A stretch of DNA of 6,297 nucleotides, taken from contig JAGWNO010000117.1 of the NCBI GenBank assembly GCA_028871235.1, positions 1 to 6,297 of the forward strand, written 5' to 3'. Position 1 is the stretch's first letter. Every line of letters begins with the position of its first letter. The position numbers and the translations under genes are program-made. Below the pieces are notes generated by a model, which had not been told where the DNA came from, made no database searches, and was given only the letters and a program-made list of their open reading frames with translations. This stretch comes from Gammaproteobacteria bacterium (GTDB lineage Bacteria > Pseudomonadota > Gammaproteobacteria > Natronospirales > REEB76). This document shows positions 5,060 to 6,297 of this stretch, one piece after another.

Positions 5060-6297
5060 TGAGTCAGGATACCGAAAAGCGCGACTATCTCGATGTCACC
5101 GGTGGCTGGCTGCACAAGCTGCGCGACTGGATTGACGCGCGCTTCCCCATGAGCAAGTTCTGGAACGAGCAGGTCGCCCAATACTACGCTCCCAAGAACT
5201 TCAACTTCTGGTATTTCTTCGGCTCCCTCGCGCTGCTGGTGCTGGTCAACCAGATCCTCACCGGCATCTGGCTGACCATGAACTACAAGCCCGACGCGAA
5301 GCTGGCCTTCGCCTCGGTCGAGTACATCATGCGCGACGTCAACTGGGGCTGGCTGATCCGCTACATCCACATGAACGGCGCGTCTCTCTTCTTCATGGCC
5401 GTCTATGTCCATATTTTCCGCGGCCTCTATTACGGCTCCTACAAAAAACCGCGCGAATTGTTATGGATGCTGGGCGTCATCATCCTCCTGCTGATGATGG
5501 CCACCGCCTTCATGGGTTACGTGCTGCCGTGGGGACAAATGAGCTTCTGGGGCGCCACCGTCATCACCAGCCTCTTTTCCGCCATTCCCCTCGTCGGCAA
5601 TGATATCGTGACCTGGCTGTGGGGCGGGTTTTCGGTCGGCAATCCGACGCTCAACCGTTTCTATGCCCTGCATTACCTGCTGCCGTTCGTGATTTTCGCG
5701 GTCGTGATCCTGCATATCGCCGCGTTGCACGTCGCGGGCTCCAATAACCCGACCGGCATCGATCCGAAGACGCCCAAGGACACCGTGCCGTTCCATCCCT
5801 ATTACACCGCCAAGGACGGCTTCGGCCTCGCGGTGTTCCTCGTGCTCTACGCCCTGCTCGTTTTCTACGCGCCGAATTACATGGGCGATCCGGACAATTA
5901 CATCCCGGCCAACCCGATGGTGACGCCGACCCATATCGTGCCGGAATGGTATTTCCTGCCCTTCTACGCGATTTTGCGCAGCTGGATCTGGGATATCCAT
6001 TTTCCCTTCACGCATATCGTGCTGATTTCCTCGAAGCAGATGGGCGTCTTGATGATGTTCGGCGCGACGCTCCTGATGTTCTTCCTGCCGTGGCTCGACC
6101 GCTCGCCGGTGCGCTCGGCGGTCTATCGCCCCCTGTTCCGCAAGTTCTTCTGGGTCTTCGTGCTCGATTGCATCACGTTGGGATGGGTCGGTTCGCGCCC
6201 GCCCGCGGGTCCGGTCGTTCTCATCAGCCAGATCGCAGCGGCCTATTACTTCTTTTTCTTCTTCGTGCTGCTGCCCCTGTTGCCGAAATTCGAGAAA
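5059..6297 (+). CDS. petB: Ubiquinol-cytochrome c reductase, cytochrome b subunit (open at right edge)
   Basis: Cytochrome b is the membrane core of the bc1 complex, carrying hemes bL and bH and the Qo and Qi quinone sites. The frame stays open for 413 codons to the window edge, close to the usual full length (about 400-430), so only a short C-terminus is missing. Heme ligands are His104/His118 and His205/His219, each pair 14 residues apart as in alphaproteobacteria and mitochondria. The Qo site shows PWGQMSFWGATVIT and PEWY (Glu296). The N-terminal ~95 residues (ARFPMSKFWNEQ, YYAPKNFNFWYFFGSLALL, TMNYKPDAKLAFASVEY) look beta/gammaproteobacterial. From about IHMNGAS (104) onward it looks alphaproteobacterial, including GDPDNYIPANP and the RPPAGP region near the end. 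Hand-counted codon choice also shifts (see findings). The gene follows petA; petC (cytochrome c1) would be expected next. Function is secure; whether the gene is natural in this form is not. Confidence 0.95.
   Translation, partial: MSQDTEKRDYLDVTGGWLHKLRDWIDARFPMSKFWNEQVAQYYAPKNFNFWYFFGSLALLVLVNQILTGIWLTMNYKPDAKLAFASVEYIMRDVNWGWLIRYIHMNGASLFFMAVYVHIFRGLYYGSYKKPRELLWMLGVIILLLMMATAFMGYVLPWGQMSFWGATVITSLFSAIPLVGNDIVTWLWGGFSVGNPTLNRFYALHYLLPFVIFAVVILHIAALHVAGSNNPTGIDPKTPKDTVPFHPYYTAKDGFGLAVFLVLYALLVFYAPNYMGDPDNYIPANPMVTPTHIVPEWYFLPFYAILRSWIWDIHFPFTHIVLISSKQMGVLMMFGATLLMFFLPWLDRSPVRSAVYRPLFRKFFWVFVLDCITLGWVGSRPPAGPVVLISQIAAAYYFFFFFVLLPLLPKFEK

Noticed and set aside
5041..6015. Two minus-strand ORFs (5041-5412 and 5461-6015) opposite petB
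   Set aside because: Both lie antisense to the open cytochrome b frame, which shows all heme ligands; their charged, repetitive composition is a reverse image of membrane codons.

Overview
The window reads as a piece of a GC-rich gammaproteobacterial chromosome, most like the Chromatiales/Pseudomonas gene neighbourhood. It carries six protein genes plus one that is open at the right edge. From left to right: kdsC (minus, cut by the left edge) and kdsD (minus) for the Kdo branch of LPS synthesis; divergently, a BolA-family ibaG and murA (plus) with a 22-base gap; convergently, a DegS/AlgW-type membrane-anchored protease (minus); then divergently petA and petB (plus), encoding the Rieske protein and cytochrome b of the bc1 complex, with petB running off the right edge.

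Functionally, the left two thirds concern the cell envelope: Kdo supply for LPS (KdsD makes arabinose-5-phosphate, KdsC dephosphorylates Kdo-8-phosphate), the first committed step of peptidoglycan synthesis (MurA), and the periplasmic sensor protease of the envelope stress response (DegS/AlgW). The right third is respiratory. No intergenic gap exceeds about 180 bases. The three gaps (1227-1385, 2914-3089, 4212-4379) hold candidate promoters, a strong palindrome between convergent genes, and a hairpin in the petA leader.

The order kdsC-kdsD / ibaG-murA / degS-type protease matches the Pseudomonas aeruginosa PAO1 order, except that the mlaFEDCB block (normally between kdsD and the bolA gene) and hisGDC (normally between murA and algW) are both absent, leaving short junctions.

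The observation most worth checking is petB. Its first roughly 95 residues look like a beta/gammaproteobacterial cytochrome b and follow a gamma-type Rieske gene, while the rest looks alphaproteobacterial: PEWY in place of PVWY, the cd1-helix motif WGATVIT, and a GDPDNYIPANP stretch. Codon preference shifts in the same area. Either the gene is a true inter-class recombinant or the contig is a misassembly across a conserved gene. I see no mobile element gene, CRISPR array, RNA gene or evidently new multi-gene system here.
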